This document shows, piece after piece, positions 42,793-54,130 of a stretch of 64,000 nucleotides of DNA. A program made the position numbers and the translations under genes. Position 1 is the first letter of the stretch. The number at the start of each line of letters is the position of its first letter. Origin of the DNA: Phytophthora sp. 'mugwort' (taxonomy: Eukaryota; Oomycota; Peronosporomycetes; Peronosporales; Peronosporaceae); contig JAUCEF010000016.1 in the NCBI GenBank assembly GCA_033558025.1, positions 3,534,001 through 3,598,000 of the forward strand, given 5' to 3'. The notes under the pieces were generated by a model. The model worked only from the letters and a program-made list of their open reading frames with translations. It was not told where the DNA came from and searched no databases.

Positions 42793-44261
42793 CTAGCGCT
42801 TACAACGGTTGATCTTCTCAATATCATGCAAGCGGTTGCTTTCTCGCAAGGCGTTCTCGCTTGGGATAAAGTACTCTAAGAATTTTGCTTCGTCAGCGGA
42901 GCCATAAAGTAAAGCTGCTCTAACGTTGTGACTCGAGTGGCAGCCACGTAAAACGATGAACGTTGAGGGGTTCGACGTGTTGGATGTCGGAGAGGCGCGA
43001 GAATCATCTTGTCTACGGTGAGGCCTTGACACTTCTCGGTTGTTGGCGAGTATGCAGGTACCATAGGGACTTGCGAAATATCGAGAGAGAACTTCGTTTT
43101 CGCATCTTGATGCTGACACCTCTTTCTTTCTTTTGCAGATCGGAACAACCCCCGACGGCAATGAAGCAACGAATGGATAGGAGGCATAATCCTTCAGGCG
43201 AACAAATACAATTAGGAGGAAGTGAGTGATAGTGTTCTTCCACGCCATTTGACACGCTGATTCGTGTATCATCATCCATTGCTGTGGTGAAGGCAATAAC
43301 CGTACCAATAGGGCCGTTTGCCATCTTTAAGATCGGAGAAACAGTTTTGTGCATTGTACGGTCGATCCAATCGCAATTTCCAAGACCATAGGCATCCTTC
43401 CCGTTTTATCATCCCGAATGCACTCCAGAGCTTTCGTTGGGAGAGCGTCAGTGGAGCCCTGGTCACTGCCGCGGGAAACCGATGCAAATGACCTTAGCTT
43501 CCCGGCAGAATGTTCGAATCGCAGATGCGTTGACTCACTCGAAGAGTGTTTGAAGTAACGATGATTGGTTCAATACCCTTTCGAAGCCGCATGCTCTGAG
43601 TTCCAGTTATCTTCATGTACCACTTTGTTAACGAGATCAATGTCAGCTTGATCATAGTTTCCGACGCGCAATTTTTCCAAAGTTGTATTCCAGACAGGAT
43701 CACATTGATGGCACATGTTCTCCGTTAAAATCACAACTCAATTCAACGGTTGATATGCTTTAGTCCCGCCAACATGATTCAAACACTCTTGAGTGTCCTT
43801 GTTGGGACGTCTACCGGGAGAAAAAAAAATAAAACACTATTGCTAGCCAAAAATGCAGGTTGGCCTGCGACAGGTAGCCGCTGTAGCCAATCTCCACCCA
43901 AAAGAACATGAATCCCACCGATTACTTTGTCTGGGTATTCTAGCAATTGGCGCAGGGATGTATCTATCTTACCGAGAATGCCGACATCACACGTGGATAT
44001 TTCGTCTAGAATGAGCAATCTCAGCTTTGCGAATCGCTCTATCTGTTCAGTCGTTGGTGTCCACCAGGATCCTGGCCGCTGCAGGAGGGCGACGGTAGGA
44101 AAGGTTTCGGGTGTTATATTTACGTGCGACACGAGCATGTACCGGTACTCGACATCCAAGACCTGCCGACGTCGCTGCAAAGGTTCCTCTTGGCCGACTG
44201 GGGATAACTTTCGCGTCTGTCTGCACGAATGTTGCACTAGGTCGACTGGGTCAACATTCAC
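42793..44261 (-). pseudogene. Helitron-type PIF1 helicase, decayed
   Basis: Minus-strand pieces in helicase order. 44261-43779 has FAKLRLLILDEISTCDVGIL (Walker B DEIS) and GGIHVLLGGDWLQ. 43703-43494 has KGIEPIIVTSNTLR. 43354-42793 has KMANGPIGTVIAFTTAMDDD, then VPAYSPTTEKCQGLTVDKMI and SSFYVAATRVTTLEQLYFM, the C-terminal motifs of PIF1 helicases. In Helitrons this helicase is fused to a Rep nuclease; no Rep is seen upstream. Several frameshifts. The Walker A region is not readable. Confidence 0.8.
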
Positions 44262-44529
44262 CTATTTTGGATGCAATGTGACAGATTATCAGTTGTTTCG
44301 TCGCTTCGTTTAGGAAACTGTAAGAGGCTACGTATTGGGTAATTACATCGGTGACCAGTTATGTATTCATACAGGTTTTTCGACGGTTCTCGATTCGCCC
44401 TAAAACTCTGGGTAGAAATATCCACCCCCACCGCGCACAACTCAACCAACACAAAATGGGAGGCTGGATACCGATTAAGGTAAAGAAAAGAAATGTTACG
44501 GAGCACGAAGCGCGTCCGGAGATGTTGTA

Positions 44530-44780
44530 ACGAGAACTAGTAGCATGGGCCAAAATAACGTTTAAGTTGCAGAATGCAAATTTTCTTGGAAATATCCCGT
44601 ACGACATCAACCAACTGCAGGCAATGCAATGGAGCTGCGAGGTCTGGAGCGAGCTGCAGGCCCGGCGCACGATTAAGAACTGCTTTGGGTATACTGGTAT
44701 TTGCTTTAAGGTGGCGAAGAAGACACTAGGCGGTGCAGTTAAAGTAGCTGTGGCGGCATCGAAGAATTTTTTTTTGTAAT
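44530..44780 (+). pseudogene. pogo/Tigger-like transposase C-terminal fragment
   Basis: ISQ-type end of a DDE_1 transposase: YDINQLQAMQWSCEVWSELQ, then RTIKNCFGYTGICFKVAKKT. In the family this segment (QLxAMxW, then TIxNCWxHTG) follows the third Asp. No catalytic part is present nearby. Confidence 0.5.
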
Positions 44781-44931
44781 GCAGATGCACTTTTATATGA
44801 ACAACTCTCAATATATTGTAACATATGGTAAACATAGAGTGGTACTTCGTACCGGAATGGAGAGCGGAATCGGTATATATACCGGTATAGTCATGCAAAG
44901 CTAATAAATGCCCGTTCGATCGTGTAGTCCT

Positions 44932-45570
44932 TTACAGCCGAAGGATGAACTGCAGCAAATAGAGCACCTTGCTGCCGCTTGGCCGTGGGGTGGGGTGCAA
45001 ATCCCCGCACCATGACTTAACTTCAAGAGTTTCGATGGAAATTTGGCGACACCCGAAGTACTTAAGTACGAGGATGACGGTGTCCGAGGTCTTTTGTCCA
45101 CGCCTCGCGGTACGCGATTCGAACTCCGACAAGACAATGCCGAACGAGTAGATGTCGGCGTTAGGGCCGTACTGTATTCCGCCATAGCCTTGGGCGACCC
45201 CGGCGATCGTGGTGTCGATCGGAATCCTTGACTCGCTTTCCAAATTTAGAGATCAGCGAAACGATCATGGATTTGATGTGTCGGGTCGAGAGAGTGCGGA
45301 TATGTGGGCACTTGGAACGCGATGCGAGTTCTTACAAAGTCGAATCCAAGCGACCTCAGATCGGTCCCGTAACCCTAACGCAGCGCAAGTTAGCGCCGTC
45401 CACACGGCGCACAGATCCATGAGTGAGTCCCACGCGACGCCGACGAAGCGAACGACGTGGGGATGGTCCGACATTCATCTTAATCTTCATCAGCAAGGCG
45501 TTCGCTGCGTGGAGCCTCTCTCTCTCTTTGCGGGTCTTGGTCGTCACGGTAGCTGACAAGATACACCTAG
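44932..45570 (-). pseudogene. TKL-type protein kinase pseudogene
   Basis: Minus-strand order: AANALLMKIKM (N-lobe helix C), SDHPHVVRFVGVAWDSLMDL (strand 4-5 region), a degenerate middle with SKFG in place of DFG, then TIAGVAQGYGGIQYGPNADI and YSFGIVLSEFESR (helix F). The catalytic loop is not readable. The wording VRFVGVAWDS is close to the EFIGVAWNS of the intact receptor kinases at 57-62 kb. Confidence 0.7.
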
Positions 45571-46555
45571 ATATGTCATCCGTAGCTGATCAGCATTGCT
45601 ATCGTGACCTTCTCGACCGGTTGATTATTAGACATATAGCAACGACTCGAAACTCAAAGTGCATCGATAAGGTTAAACTGGCGTGATTAAGGCTCTACTC
45701 GTTCTTGAAGACAATAGGTAGTATTGTGTTGAACCTTAGCCACAACGCACAAACATCTAACGCATTCCACACCGAAAGAGAAGACACGTACGAAAAAGCT
45801 TTTAACAGCAACTTGTTGGCTTCAAAGTTCCTTCTAGCGTCGCATTTTCGTACACGTTCATGATGAGCTGCAGCTGGTACAGCACCCTCACAGACTTTCA
45901 GGTCTGGACGGCGTGTCGAGCTTCGCTGGGGCAGCTACAACTGTTTCACGAGGGGCGACCACAAACAGCATGTTGCCGGATGACGGTCGGCTGCCGGAAA
46001 TAAAAGGAAACACTGGTGCATCTCTTCTGGGATTACCTAGAGCGCAAGCCGTCTGGAGACAGCGTCAACCAATTTGGACGGGGATATCCATGAGCACGGG
46101 GAAGCTCCGTTGTTATAAGAAAAATGTTGCCGACCATAAGGGTCTGCCCCAATCTTAGCGCATACACTACCAAACTTTACGGAGAAATTGACAAGCGGAG
46201 GCATCTGAGGGAATTATCGACGCATCGCGATTGCAGCGTTGTGGATGCAACGGACTAATGTTATCTTTTTTTTTTTTTGGAAGGGAATCATTGCCACCGG
46301 GCGCAGTACACAGGAAATTTGGAACCCCCCCATTCTGGATCTGTGAGCGTCGACATTGCGCGAGATTAAAGGACCAGAGACAAACGTGTGCGGGCTGTAC
46401 ATGCGTTAAATGCTGAACAGCTTCGAGTACATCAAAATTACGGCGCGAGGACCTCGTCAAACGCCCCAGAGCAAACACATACCAAAGATAAAAATGGGAT
46501 GTGGTTGAAAGTTTCCATGGAACTACCGGCTAAACGAGTCATATTGACACCATTT
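45571..46555. other. No recognisable gene
   Basis: A plus frame at 45913-46158 is open but unlike any known protein. Poly-T and poly-C runs are present (about 46266-46280 and 46326-46331). Nothing else is seen. Confidence 0.4.
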
Positions 46556-46556
46556 A

Positions 46557-46595
<39 letters not shown>
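46556..46595. repeat. (ATT)n microsatellite
   Basis: About 13 trinucleotide units of ATT/TTA. Confidence 0.95.
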
Positions 46596-46596
<1 letters not shown>

Positions 46597-46765
46597 GACG
46601 AGTGACTCGATAAGCGCCTGCAGCTTTTGGAACTGCTCGATTCCGACTGCATCACATAACACATGTTAGTTCACGACCTTTCTCCGTTAGCCTTCATTTT
46701 GCTGTTCGCGTACCATTGTCAGTCTGCCGAGTTAGAATGACAATCGCTCCAGTGCACAGTCCAAC

Positions 46766-47575
46766 TGTGACGGAGCTTGGCGGCACGATGGTAAGAAGCA
46801 AAGTGATACTGTATTAGCTTAGATTGCTTGTCGGCTTGCTGTCATCGGCTACTAGAGCTTGCTGTTGCAGCTCAACTGCAATATTGCAGTAAAAGTTCAA
46901 CTTACAGATCCCATGATATTTTAAGCTATCGGATGGTTAATCTCTGTTGATAAACCTAATTATCGACGTGGATACGTCACACGGCCTCCTTTTAAAAAAA
47001 GGTTACTGGCACAATTGAGGACGCTTGGGGCGATGTGACCCACCTTGGCGGCAACGGTGGCAGGTCGCAGGTTTCTCCCGTCCTCACCAAGCGTGGCCTG
47101 GCGGCCACCGGATAGGCCATGATCAAAGCGAAGGGCGAGCTCGATCGCCTCTTCCAGGCTGGACGGTGGGGTTCGTGAATGTGGTTGTTTGTTTCCTGAA
47201 GTAGACCTTGCTGAAAGTAGAATCGAAGCTCCAGTGCTGAATTTTGTAGTTGCCATTGCACCAAAATGTTTTTTTCCCTGAAAACCCCCTATATACTCAT
47301 GAAGAGATCCCTTCTGAGTCAACTTGCACAGCTTTTCAAGCAGTTTATACTCGTTGCCCAGTGTGAAGAATCGCTTGTGCAGCGCCCTTTTAAACGTCTC
47401 CCATGTGAAAAATAATCTCGTTCCGCTCGCACTCCATGACAAACTGGCGGTACCAGTTCATTGGGACGTAGCGGTTGTTCCACGACTTGCGCGACAGCTG
47501 GAACGATGGCGGAGGAAGCTTGGACGACTCGATGGCCTTGCGCACATCAAGTGCTACTTACGGTACCGTTTGTAA
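46766..47575 (-). mobile_element. Gag-only LTR element, second copy, 5'-truncated
   Basis: The 3' LTR occupies 46766-46981 with TGTGACG/CGTCACA ends. Upstream on the minus strand is a purine tract (AAAAGGAGGCC), then gag: FTWETFKRALHKRFFTLGNE, KLLEKLCKLTQKGSLHEYIG, EEAIELALRFDHGL and a remnant zinc-knuckle region (KVGHIAPSVLNC). The gag has lost an internal segment compared with the copy at 40226: AIESSKLPPPSF joins almost directly to MNWYRQF. The 5' LTR is missing; the sequence beyond about 47575 belongs to another element. Confidence 0.8.
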
Positions 47576-47793
47576 GCCCCGTATAATTAAAAGTCCGGTG
47601 CTAACATTTACTTGTGTTCAAAAGTATATTAGCCCTATCTCAAATAGAGACCCGGTACAAATATAAATCCGGTCTACAAATTAAATCACGTCCTCGAAGG
47701 CTTATCTTCTCAACAACACCCACCCAGTACGTCTTCATATTCGAAACGGCGACGACCAGAGGCAACGCTATCCCCCTCTGAAAGAAGAAATAA

Positions 47794-49068
47794 GTGCTCG
47801 ACTGGATCAACATTGCAGGTGAATGGATACCAGCTCGCGCTGTGCCTTACTTCCGCGAACGAGGCTGGGATTTGGATCCTGAAACAGTTAGGCACTGGTG
47901 GCGCAAGCCCAATGAAATCTGGGCAGGGAACCCCACCAAAAGCGCCTGCCTGGTATGCGGCCGCAAGAAAGCCCTGGGTGTAGTGGAGGATCCCCTGTTG
48001 GAGATGATCGTGCTGAAGAGACTCAAGAAAGAGAAGGTTACCAGGAAGTGGCTTGCAATTCAAGCATTGTAGATGCACAGTGAGCTTGATGGCGGCCCGA
48101 CTCGGACTTTCCAAGCATCCACACACTGGGTGAACAGTTTTATGAAACGCAACGACCTGTCTCGTCGGACCAATCTCACGACGCTGAGTGATGAGCAACT
48201 TGTCGGTCGGGCAGTCGCGTACACGCGGTACTTGAGTGATAAAAAGAGCACATTCAACTTCGCGTACGCTGTACTAATGAATGAGACTGTTGTATATTTT
48301 GAAACGCTCGTGAACTGACTGTAGAAATCCGTGGAAGTCGCCACATCGTCGTGAAATCGACTGGATTTGCATCCAAGAGAGTGACTGTGGGGTTTGCAGT
48401 CACGGCTACTGGTGTAAAACTACCACCTGTAGTGATCTAGAAGCACAAGTAGGGGTCACGTTCGATCTCAAAGATTGGGAGGACTTGTGTGGAGTATTAA
48501 CCGAAGGCCTGCAGCGATTCCGAGTTGCTATGCAGTTGGATAGACACTGTTTTCCCGCAATATTACAGGCAGACGGGAAAGCGCTGGTGTGGGACAGCAT
48601 GAGGGCCCGCATTTCCAAGAGTGTGAAGTCGAAATTATCGGGTCATGACGTAGCGATGTGTGTGATTCCTGGGGGCCTCACTGCGAACCTGCATGTGGGT
48701 GACATTGTCATTTACAAATAGTCCAAGGATTTACTGTCTGATTTAATCGACGAGTGGAAAAACTTCGATCGTGTGGAGTACACCCTCGCTGGAAATCCCC
48801 GGCCTCCGAGTATTGAATTTGTTGCTGGCTGGGTGCAGCAAGCCTGGGAAGATACTGATCAGTCCACCATTGACAGCTCTATTGCAAGTGCCGGGTTCTC
48901 CTCGTTCCAGACGACTGTTCATTTGGAGCCACGACGTGTATGGCAGGCGATTCCAACAGGAATGGGATAAAAAGAGAAAAGCGAGGAGTCCGATGGTGAG
49001 GGTGGGGTTGACGATGAACTGGCCAATGCACGGAACGATATCGAGCTCATAGACGCGTAGCAGCGATA
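47794..49068 (+). pseudogene. pogo/Tigger-like DDE_1 transposase, decayed
   Basis: The N-terminal DNA-binding part reads ACLVCGRKKALGVVEDPLLE, LKRLKKEKVTRKWLAIQAL, then a TAG at 48070 where a Gln codon fits, and MHSELDGGPTRTFQASTHWV. The core has NFAYAVLMNETVVYFE (first acidic motif, MDET in intact copies), a frameshift, TGFASKRVTVGFAVTATG, ALVWDSMRARISKSVK, and the tail IEFVAGWVQQAWEDTDQS. At least four lesions. It belongs to a different subfamily from the copies at 15535 and 17043. Confidence 0.75.
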
Positions 49069-49656
49069 GGCGACACAGAAGCATTGGTTAGATGGGCGGT
49101 GAGTGCGACTCAAGCGGAGGAGATATGTTTTAGATATCCACTTCATATTTTTTCCTTTCCAATAAATTCCTGATACATTGGATTGTAATATTGTTTATCA
49201 TCCTGTCTCGGGAAGTACAGTATACGTCCAATATTTAGAAGCCTTACTCATATAGTGACGCCTTCTTCCAATACGATCAATTTTTTTTTTTGGGGGGGGG
49301 GGGCACTAAGAATAGTAACCCGGGTACTATATGGTAAAATCCGTTATGTGATGGAGCTAGGTGACACGATGGTAAGAAGCAAGTGAGAGTGTACCGCATT
49401 CCCCCTGTTAGAAGCGTCACAAATGTACACGTCCGGGTTAGGTGTACAGGTCTCCGTTGACGGAGCCATGTACACGTATCCGTGCGCGAACAGTTCCGGA
49501 CCACCCTTTCAATACAAACGCCTATATATAGTCGACATTTCTGATTCAAACGCACAGAGCGCATTTTGGCGCGAGTTTGGATGGGGAAGCAAACATATGA
49601 TAGCTCAGAACGAGACATATCAATTGCCGCAGATCGCGTTTGGTTTCGAGCAGTGC

Positions 49657-49739
49657 TCGCCTTATAGTAAAAAATCAAAGATTTTGGGTTCCAAGCGAAA
49701 GGTTGGAACCCAAAATCTTTGTTTTTTACTGTGAGGCGA
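49657..49739. repeat. Long hairpin inside the DNA transposon
   Basis: Arms 49657-49694 and 49703-49739 pair over about 37 bp with an 8-nt loop (GCGAAAGG). The inner 19 bp, CAAAGATTTTGGGTTCCAA, are perfect. It interrupts the coding relic. Confidence 0.9.
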
Positions 49740-50330
49740 ATGGAAGCCAACGAGCAACAACGCCTTGAGGAAGCTGTCGCTGCGGTAAACAAGGCAAAGC
49801 AGCTATCCTCCCGAAACGCTGCTACAATGTCAAATTGACCCTCAAGACCATTCTCCAAATTGAGCCTAGACTTGTCATGCCAAACTGGACCGAGCGCAAG
49901 CTCAAAAGAGAAGGTCTGAACCCAGCCAAAGTCCGAGTCCTCAGCATCGACTATGAGGAAATGGCTGTGAATCGAGCGCGTAAGAAGCCGAAAATTGCTC
50001 GTTCGCCTGATGACCGTAGATGGCTCTGTTCTGATGACCTCAGATGTCATCATTGCTAACATAGCAGAGAAGCATGAGGTAAGAATTCGTAAAAAACGTG
50101 AAAACCTAGAACGAGAAGCCAAACGAGTTGCAGATCGAGCTCGCGGTGCCCAGGAGGAGGAAGCTGCAGCAAACGCAGCCAATGCAGCCCGATCGTACCG
50201 GGAGATGGCAAAGAAGACCAAGGAGATTGAGAAACTGAAGCGGACAGAAGGTCGGAGACTCATGAGGGGAGAGGATACCGCTGCCAAAGATATCCGCAAG
50301 CAAGAGAAGCAACCAACTCGAGCCCCATGA
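49740..50330 (+). pseudogene. Transposase tail with coiled coil
   Basis: Frames give ANEQQRLEEAVAAVNKAKQL, then LMTVDGSVLMTSDVIIANI and a long charged helix (KRENLEREAKRVADRARGAQ, then SYREMAKKTKEIEKLKRTEG). Such tails follow the DDE_1 domain in oomycete pogo-like elements, which fits the terminal repeats around it. Frameshifts separate the parts. Confidence 0.5.
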
Positions 50331-51531
50331 CAGCATGTGCCAGCCAAAGGGAAGTTTAGCGCAAGGGTTCAACAGCAGAGGAAAATGATAGCAAACTTAG
50401 ACATCCTCGCGACAACCTACCGACCGTTAGTGCGTGGGTTTGACTCAAAGGGCGAATTACCGCCGTTACATATAGTCGATCTGTAGGTGGTCCGGAACTG
50501 TGCGCAAAAATAGCTACGAGTTTCATTAGCGAGTTTCATGCAAAGAAGGCAGCACTCGACTGAGCTAACGCCCCTCTTTATAATGATGTATCGTGCACAA
50601 CACAGAGCTAAGTATGCGACGGTGCTGCGTTTTGGGTTTCATCTACACTGGTATTATAGCTAGCGGTTTGCACAATCTCAGGTCTGTAACGCGCATTTGG
50701 ACTAACTTGCACCGTGGGCACTTTTGTTTGTATGGAATTATAATAGGAAGAGCAAGTAGTCGTGTTCGCGCGTCTTTTTTCCTCGGAGACGGCTGCGGCG
50801 ACGGCGTTGCACTTTGGGGTTCATCTACAGCTAACAGTGTATACAATCTCACGTCTTTAGCGTTCATGTGGACTAACTTCCACGGATCATGTTTTTCGCG
50901 TGTCAAAGAGAAATGATAGGCACGGAATGAAGTTGGCAACGCATTGAATACACTTCGAAACTCGTCTCGGAGTAACACACATTCACTGTCGTTGCTACTA
51001 AGGCCTTCATTTCTGCGCACACCATCGCCCTTTATTTGTGGCCTCTCACATCTTGCGCCTTTTGAAAAGTGAACAATATGTTTGGGTCACTCATTTGCAG
51101 ATCTGACGCTTTTGACAAAGCGGAAACCTAAAATATTAATGGAGAAACATCATCGGGTAATATGAAGTGACGCTTCTAACGTAGCGACGCTTGTAACAGG
51201 GGCAATACGGTATTTAACTTAGATTGCAATATTGCGGTTCAAGTTCAACTTACAGATTCTATAATATACTAAGCCATCGGATGGTTAATCGCAGTTGATA
51301 AACCAAATTGTCGACGTAAATGTACGTCATACCAACAACACGGTCTCGTTAAGAAAGCCCATTATCGATAGCATCATGACTCATAGTCGATTGACGAAGC
51401 AATTACCACGCTCGCTGCACCGGAACCATCAGGGTCATCAGAATGATTACTTAAGTAGGACGAGTCCTCATGAATCATAGCATCATGAGTCCTTCATTCC
51501 AATTCACTTGTCTGTTTCACACTCGGTTTCT

Positions 51532-53899
51532 CTACTTCCCTTCCAAAAGCTGTACAATTTGTTGCGCCGTGAGTCGCCTCTCGGGGTCTTGTTGGCAACA
51601 GGCTACGCCTAGCTGACGGATGAATTGCGGGCAGTCGGCACTGAAGCTTGGTCGCAGTCTTCCTTCCTTCACTAAAGCGAGAATCTCAAGTAGATTCATC
51701 GCGCCGTCGCTCTTCGATCGAACATCAAAGTACGGAGTCTCACACGTGTCCAACTCGGTGAGCAGCACTCCGAACGCGTAGATGTCAGCGGAAGGACAAT
51801 ATGACGCGCCCTTAAGCACCTCAGGTGCGATCCAGAAGGCCCGGGGAGAGTTTCGCTTGTAAGCAACAGACGGCGTCGTCTCAATTGACCCGCAGCTAGC
51901 CAATTTTGCCTCCAACTTGTCGGTAAGCAGCACATTTTTGGCGCAGAGTTCATGCTGGACATAGGCAGGCTGCTGTCGGTGCAGATAGTCAAGCGCACGG
52001 GCGATCCCGCCCGCGATCGCCGTTTTCTGGGGCGTCCAAGCGCCCAAGCTCCGCTTGTTCCGGTCGAGATACGATCGTAGAGAGCCTTGAGGCAGGAACT
52101 CGACGACTACACCCAGATCGTGAGCCGACGTCCAGCCGGCGCCGACGAACTGTACGAGGTTCGGGTGCGCGACGTGTGCTCGTTGTTGAATCTCGAACGC
52201 AATGTCTTCCACTGCAGTAGAATTGACGTTTGGCTCTGGAGCGAGTCGCTTCAGCAGAACTTGCTGCCCATTGTAGCGAGCCACGAAGGAATCAGTCTGC
52301 AGAGTCGTCATGGGAAGTTGTCGCTCGATCTGCAAGTGTTCGAGCTGGAGACGTCTACGATCGACACTTGGGTCGGCCCCCAGCACTTTCAGCGCGTTGT
52401 TTGGTCCTAACCCACGGATCATCTCGACACGGAGTGGAGCGCCCACCTCAGGAGGAGTCTTGTGCCTGCTTCGAAGAGCTTCGCCATACGGCGGCGGCGG
52501 AACGACGACATTGGATCCAAACGCTCCGACATTATGTTCGTATGACAGCGCTGGCACAGGAGCGACAAGATTCTGCCCTGAGTAGCACAAGTCGTTCTTG
52601 TAATTCGAAGATTGAGCTGCGGAGGAAGCTACTTGGTAGCTACTAGTTTGCTGGCGCTGAGACGAAACGCCGTCAGTACTGCTGTTCGACCAGGAATAAT
52701 CCGATGGAACCGTGCCACCGGAACGTCGTAGAGACTCGTCAAATGTCGACCGAGGGTGAGTGGAGACTGTTGGTCGTCGCTCTTCCCAGTGCATCGTGTC
52801 TGGAGACACCAACTCGACATGCTCAAGGACTTTCGAAGTCTCTGGATCCTCCGACTCCGACCGATTTCTTTTTCGTCGCGCTATGAAGAGCCACACGAGC
52901 AGGACGATGAGCAGCAAACCCAGTCCACCGCCTACTGCTCCACCCAGAAAAGCTACATTGGTATCAGTGTCATTATCAGCAGCGGACGTCGATGAATCGG
53001 AACTTCCTCTCGATTTGGAAGACTGTGAGTTCGGACGAGCCGTGGATGAACTACCCGCAGAACTCGTGCTCGAGCCTTTAATGGCGAACGACTGCACCCA
53101 CGACGTGACCCAGTCCGAAGGTGTTGGCACTTTTAACTCACTAGCTACCACATCATCTGACTTCTGACCATAGCACGGGATATTCAGGTATCCGTAGCTC
53201 TCTGTGGTGGGGCAATCACCATAAGTCCGTTCAGCACTCGCACGTAGCGTGTGGATTGCGTACACCGTGTAATTCTCTCTGTCCACCCACGTGTGCTTGA
53301 CGATCTCAATTTCTGGGATTGTAGTCGACTTGCCGCCGATGGACCACATGGCCAGATCCTTGTTGCTCTGGTCGGACTCTTCCACGACGCACTTGACCGC
53401 CGTTAACATCTTCGTCCCCGTGCACTGATTGTTGTTGTAGGCAGTCTTGCCGTCCGGCTGTGTGCATTCAAAGGCTGTGCACGTGGTGGCTTCGTACTCC
53501 TCGAGTGTTAGCGCGATCTCCGCCATGGACAGCCCATTGAGCGTCCAGATCTGCTTCACCTTGTTGTCAGTCGTCACTGCGAACCCGGTATCCCAGAGCA
53601 CAGCGCGCTGTGCGAAGCCGTCCAAGTCATCGAACGCCACGTTGACGTCACTCAATCTTGAAGTGACGGGATCCGGTATTGACGTCAAGCTCAGCTGACC
53701 GATCGAACCTCCAGCTTGTGAGCGCGTGTAAAGCTGCAACGCTAGGTCCGAGGAGCTCCCATCAAAGGTGAAGGTGTCAGTCGGTGCCCACTCGTTCGCC
53801 GAAACTGCAAGGTCTCGTCGCAATGTCATTATCACGTCAAGTACACAGACCAATGCAATTTTTCAACTGACCCAAGAGCAATGAAAACTTCGCGATCAT
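51532..53899 (-). CDS. Receptor-like TKL pseudokinase
   Basis: Proposed exons are 53872-53899 and 51532-53804. The 67-bp intron (53805-53871, GTCAGTTG...CTTGCAG) adds a short hydrophobic start, MIAKFSLLLVSA, giving 766 residues; ATG 53829 without splicing is the alternative and would lack a signal peptide. The ectodomain (about 15-260) has the six-Cys pattern of the cluster. The TM is GLGLLLIVLLVWLFIA. The juxtamembrane part is Ser-rich. The C-terminal kinase fold lacks the glycine loop, has QHEL in place of HRDL and SCG in place of DFG, but keeps the VLLKRL lysine and APEVL. It should not catalyse by the normal route, and so is likely a scaffold or decoy (inference). Confidence 0.82.
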
Positions 53900-54038
53900 T
53901 TTTATCTCTATGCACTGGTGCTGACGTTAAATGAACTGTATAAAAACGCCTTATTGAGTGGGACTCGAGAGACCAACGTAACCGACTAACAGATTCGAGC
54001 GTGCGTGAACCCGTTGGGTACGATGAACCTATCTGTTC

Positions 54039-54120
54039 AGATGTCGGGTAAATGGAAGGGTTACGTTAACGTAACCCTTCCACGTTACGTTAACGTAACC
54101 CTTCCATTTACCCGACATCT
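54039..54120. repeat. Perfect 37-bp-arm inverted repeat
   Basis: Arms 54039-54075 and 54084-54120 are perfectly complementary with an 8-nt spacer. Each arm ends in GTTACGTTAACGTAAC, itself a 16-bp palindrome. It lies 10 bp beyond the stop codon of the kinase gene at 54131 and about 140 bp before the start of the next. Confidence 0.97.
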
Positions 54121-54130
54121 CTTGATGAAT

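Larger units (their letters stand above)
49394..51210 (+). mobile_element. TA-inserted DNA transposon (mariner/pogo type), degenerate
   Basis: Terminal inverted repeats: left CCGCATTCCCCCTGTTAGAAGCGTCAC; right, read inverted, CCGTATTGCCCCTGTTACAAGCGTC followed by a second GTTAGAAGCGTCAC unit. TA flanks both ends (49392-49393 and 51211-51212), and the interrupted LTR proves the borders. Inside are a hairpin, a coiled-coil transposase tail, and a pair of about 100-bp imperfect direct repeats (50620-50730 and 50807-50910). No catalytic domain is readable. Confidence 0.75.
49347..51331 (-). repeat. Third LTR of the gag-only family, split in two
   Basis: The LTR reads as 51331-51211 followed by 49393-49347 on the minus strand. 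Joined, the two pieces follow the LTR at 46766-46981, minus an internal deletion. Between them lies a 1.8-kb DNA transposon flanked by TA on both sides. Confidence 0.75.

Noticed and set aside
49277..50347. 356-codon minus-strand ORF, one of the longest in its region
   Set aside because: It is antisense to a coiled-coil transposase tail with Lys/Glu-rich codons, crosses the hairpin and the transposon/LTR border, and shows no domain. A shadow frame.
51440..51520. CATGAGTCC/GGACGAG-like sequences suggesting a hammerhead ribozyme
   Set aside because: The conserved CUGAUGA and GAAA core cannot be placed in order with the stems.
52230..52646. 138-codon plus-strand ORF
   Set aside because: Shadow of the pseudokinase gene on the minus strand.
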